Positions 47,094-48,143 of a stretch of DNA of 48,143 nucleotides are shown one piece after another. A program made the position numbers and the translations under genes. This stretch comes from a virus. Location of the stretch: IMG/VR virus record IMGVR_UViG_3300022853_000902, positions 1 to 48,143 of that record; one strand, written 5' to 3'. The notes under the pieces were generated by a model, which did no database searches, was not told the origin of the DNA, and saw only the letters and a program-made list of their open reading frames with translations. Numbering within the stretch: the first letter of the stretch is position 1; the number at the start of each line of letters is the position of its first letter.

Positions 47094-47925
47094 TGCGTAT
47101 CCTTGTTAGTGTTTCTACCCATTCTTTTTTGCTTACTGACGGTATGTCTGCTTGAATTGTCAAATAAATGTTTCCTCTACCACCACCTCTTGTGGGTAAT
47201 CCTTGTTCACTGATACTTAACACTGTGCCTGGCTGTGTGCCTTTAGGAATCGTTATTGCTAAATTTCTTCCTTCCAGTGTTTTAACAGTTTGTTTTGTGC
47301 CTAACATCAAGTCAAACACATTTACTCTTTCAATACAATGTAAGTTTATACCTTCTCTTGCCCATTTGGCATGTGGTCTAATTTTAACTCTTACAAGTAG
47401 ATCTCCTCTAGGTAAGTTCTTTTGTAAATCATCTCCCAATGAAGGAAATTTAATTGTGCTGTTGTTTTCAATACCTTTAGGCAATGTTAAGTTTACACTC
47501 TGCTCACGACCGTCTGTTAATCTGTACGAAGCAACTAATTCTTTACCTTTTAAAACATCTTCCAGTTCTATTTGTGCTTCTATCACAATGTCTCTATTTC
47601 TTCTATGTTGTTGTCTTCTAAATGGACTAGCACCACCTCCAAAAAATTGATTAAACACATCTCCTACATCTTGTGGGAAATCGTCTGCTCTAAATTCGTA
47701 TGAACGGCTTCCTCCTTGATTCTGTCCTGAACTAGTACCAAATCTATCATAGTGTGTTTTCTTTTGTGGATTTTTAAGTGTGTCGTATGCTTCATTCACT
47801 TTTTGAAATTGAGCACCATCACCACCTTTGTCAGGATGGTGTTTCATGGCTTGTTTTTTATATGCCTGTTTGATTTCTGATTCTGATGCGTTTCTATTGA
47901 CGCCTAGTGTTGTATAATAATCCAT
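47080..47925 (-). CDS. DnaJ/CbpA-like co-chaperone
   Basis: The 281-residue protein has a J domain with H30-P-D32 and the helix KQAYKKQAM, a Gly/Phe-rich linker (NQFFGGGASPF) and a C-terminal peptide-binding domain. The zinc-finger region of DnaJ is absent, so it is closer to CbpA. It would stimulate host DnaK. Two promoters lie upstream, the nearer of which starts at the ATG. Confidence 0.9.
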   Translation of the reverse strand: MDYYTTLGVNRNASESEIKQAYKKQAMKHHPDKGGDGAQFQKVNEAYDTLKNPQKKTHYDRFGTSSGQNQGGSRSYEFRADDFPQDVGDVFNQFFGGGASPFRRQQHRRNRDIVIEAQIELEDVLKGKELVASYRLTDGREQSVNLTLPKGIENNSTIKFPSLGDDLQKNLPRGDLLVRVKIRPHAKWAREGINLHCIERVNVFDLMLGTKQTVKTLEGRNLAITIPKGTQPGTVLSISEQGLPTRGGGRGNIYLTIQADIPSVSKKEWVETLTRIRNEIN

Positions 47926-47931
47926 GTTTTT

Positions 47932-47959
47932 AATATAGTGTTTCTTTTTTAAATGTCAA
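47932..47959 (-). promoter_or_regulatory. Sigma70-like promoter P1 of the dnaJ-def-clpA operon
   Basis: TTGACA at 47954-47959 and TATATT at 47932-47937 are 16 bases apart. The -10 box is 6 bases from the ATG at 47925, so the transcript is expected to be leaderless. Confidence 0.65.
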
Positions 47960-47989
47960 TAGTATTTAATATTTAAAAGTCACAACTGT

Positions 47990-48018
47990 ATTGTATAGGA
48001 TTTTGGTTTAAAAGTCAA
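47990..48018 (-). promoter_or_regulatory. Sigma70-like promoter P2, upstream of P1
   Basis: TTGACT at 48013-48018 and TACAAT at 47990-47995 are separated by 17 bases. It would give a leader of about 58 bases before dnaJ, unlike P1. It lies just past the end of the gene at the right edge. Confidence 0.62.
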
Positions 48019-48023
48019 CGATA

Positions 48024-48143
48024 TTATTTGGATTTTGGTGGCGATGCTGTGTAGAGTCCAAACCATGCCGCACCCGCACCAACTACTATAGAAACAAGAC
48101 CTGACTGTTCCATTGTGGGAGCAGGCATTTCCATGTACCATAC
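48024..48143 (-). CDS. Small membrane protein, possibly incomplete at the right edge
   Basis: The last 40 codons to the right edge are open, ending at TAA. An ATG at 48134 would give 36 residues, MEMPAPTMEQSGLVSIVVG onward, but the frame is open to the edge, so it may be longer. One hydrophobic segment (LVSIVVGAGAAWFGLYTA) would span the membrane. The tail is SPPKSK. Small membrane proteins of this kind are common among phage early genes. Confidence 0.5.
   Translation of the reverse strand, partial: VWYMEMPAPTMEQSGLVSIVVGAGAAWFGLYTASPPKSK

Noticed and set aside
47168-47650. A 160-residue plus-strand frame within dnaJ
   Set aside because: It is the complement of the conserved DnaJ coding region and has no regulatory signal or recognisable motif.
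1-48143. tRNA genes, CRISPR arrays and integrase
   Set aside because: Read by eye, I found no cloverleaf, no regularly spaced repeats, and no tyrosine or serine recombinase motif. Gaps between genes are too short to hold most of these.

Overview
The window is AT-rich and densely packed: genes abut or overlap by 1-30 bases and no gene-free gap exceeds about 165 bases. It reads as part of the genome of a marine T4-like myovirus. The T4-type genes I recognise are a family B DNA polymerase (gp43-like), a sliding clamp (gp45-like), a DexA-like exonuclease, a DsbA-like DNA-binding protein and an RNase H/FEN-type 5' nuclease. With them come many small conserved proteins of the marine T4-like group, tail-fibre and head-type genes, T4-late-like TAAATA promoters and two GIY-YIG homing endonucleases. 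I see no photosynthesis genes, tRNAs, integrase or CRISPR. The AT-rich composition and lack of photosynthesis genes would fit a heterotrophic host such as SAR11, but that is only inference.

Layout. (1) 1-9,530 is an accessory island in alternating strand blocks next to a tail-fibre gene. It encodes six proteins with 2OG-Fe(II)-oxygenase-like signatures in several families, two paralogous kinase-fold-like proteins, two Rossmann/SDR proteins, a GNAT-like protein, a radical SAM enzyme with a Cys-rich N-terminus, a QueC-like PP-loop enzyme and the edge of an SGNH-like gene. (2) 9,531-17,950 holds the tail fibre, small conserved virion or unknown proteins, a VWA-metallopeptidase/MoxR pair, a homing endonuclease and the RNase H-like nuclease. 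(3) 17,959-30,478 holds the 7-deazaguanine genes: QueE, FolE, a QueD-like T-fold protein and a DpdA-type transglycosylase. Interspersed are a glycosyltransferase, Gfo/Idh/MocA and MDR oxidoreductases, a purine phosphoribosyltransferase, a HIT hydrolase, ClpP, two SGNH proteins and a seventh 2OG-type protein. (4) 29,750-37,298 holds the clamp, DexA, DNA polymerase, GMP reductase, peroxiredoxin, a HAD phosphatase and DsbA. (5) 37,350-44,324 holds head or virion-type genes. Several of their proteins begin with short peptides that resemble T4 capsid-targeting sequences, including a nucleotidyltransferase. (6) 44,360-47,925 is a proteostasis operon: ClpA, peptide deformylase and DnaJ/CbpA.

How the genes fit together. 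FolE, QueD-like, QueE and QueC-like proteins would make preQ0 from GTP, and DpdA would exchange it for guanine in the phage DNA. That predicts a genome carrying 7-deazaguanine as protection against host nucleases. A purine phosphoribosyltransferase and GMP reductase nearby could recycle the released guanine. ClpP and ClpA together could form a phage-encoded protease.

Two promoter classes can be read directly. Sigma70-like promoters (TTGACW, usually a 17-base spacer, TATAAT) drive the metabolic, replication and proteostasis operons. TAAATA late-like boxes precede virion genes and island genes. Several boxes lie only 5-7 bases before the start codon, so leaderless mRNAs are likely.
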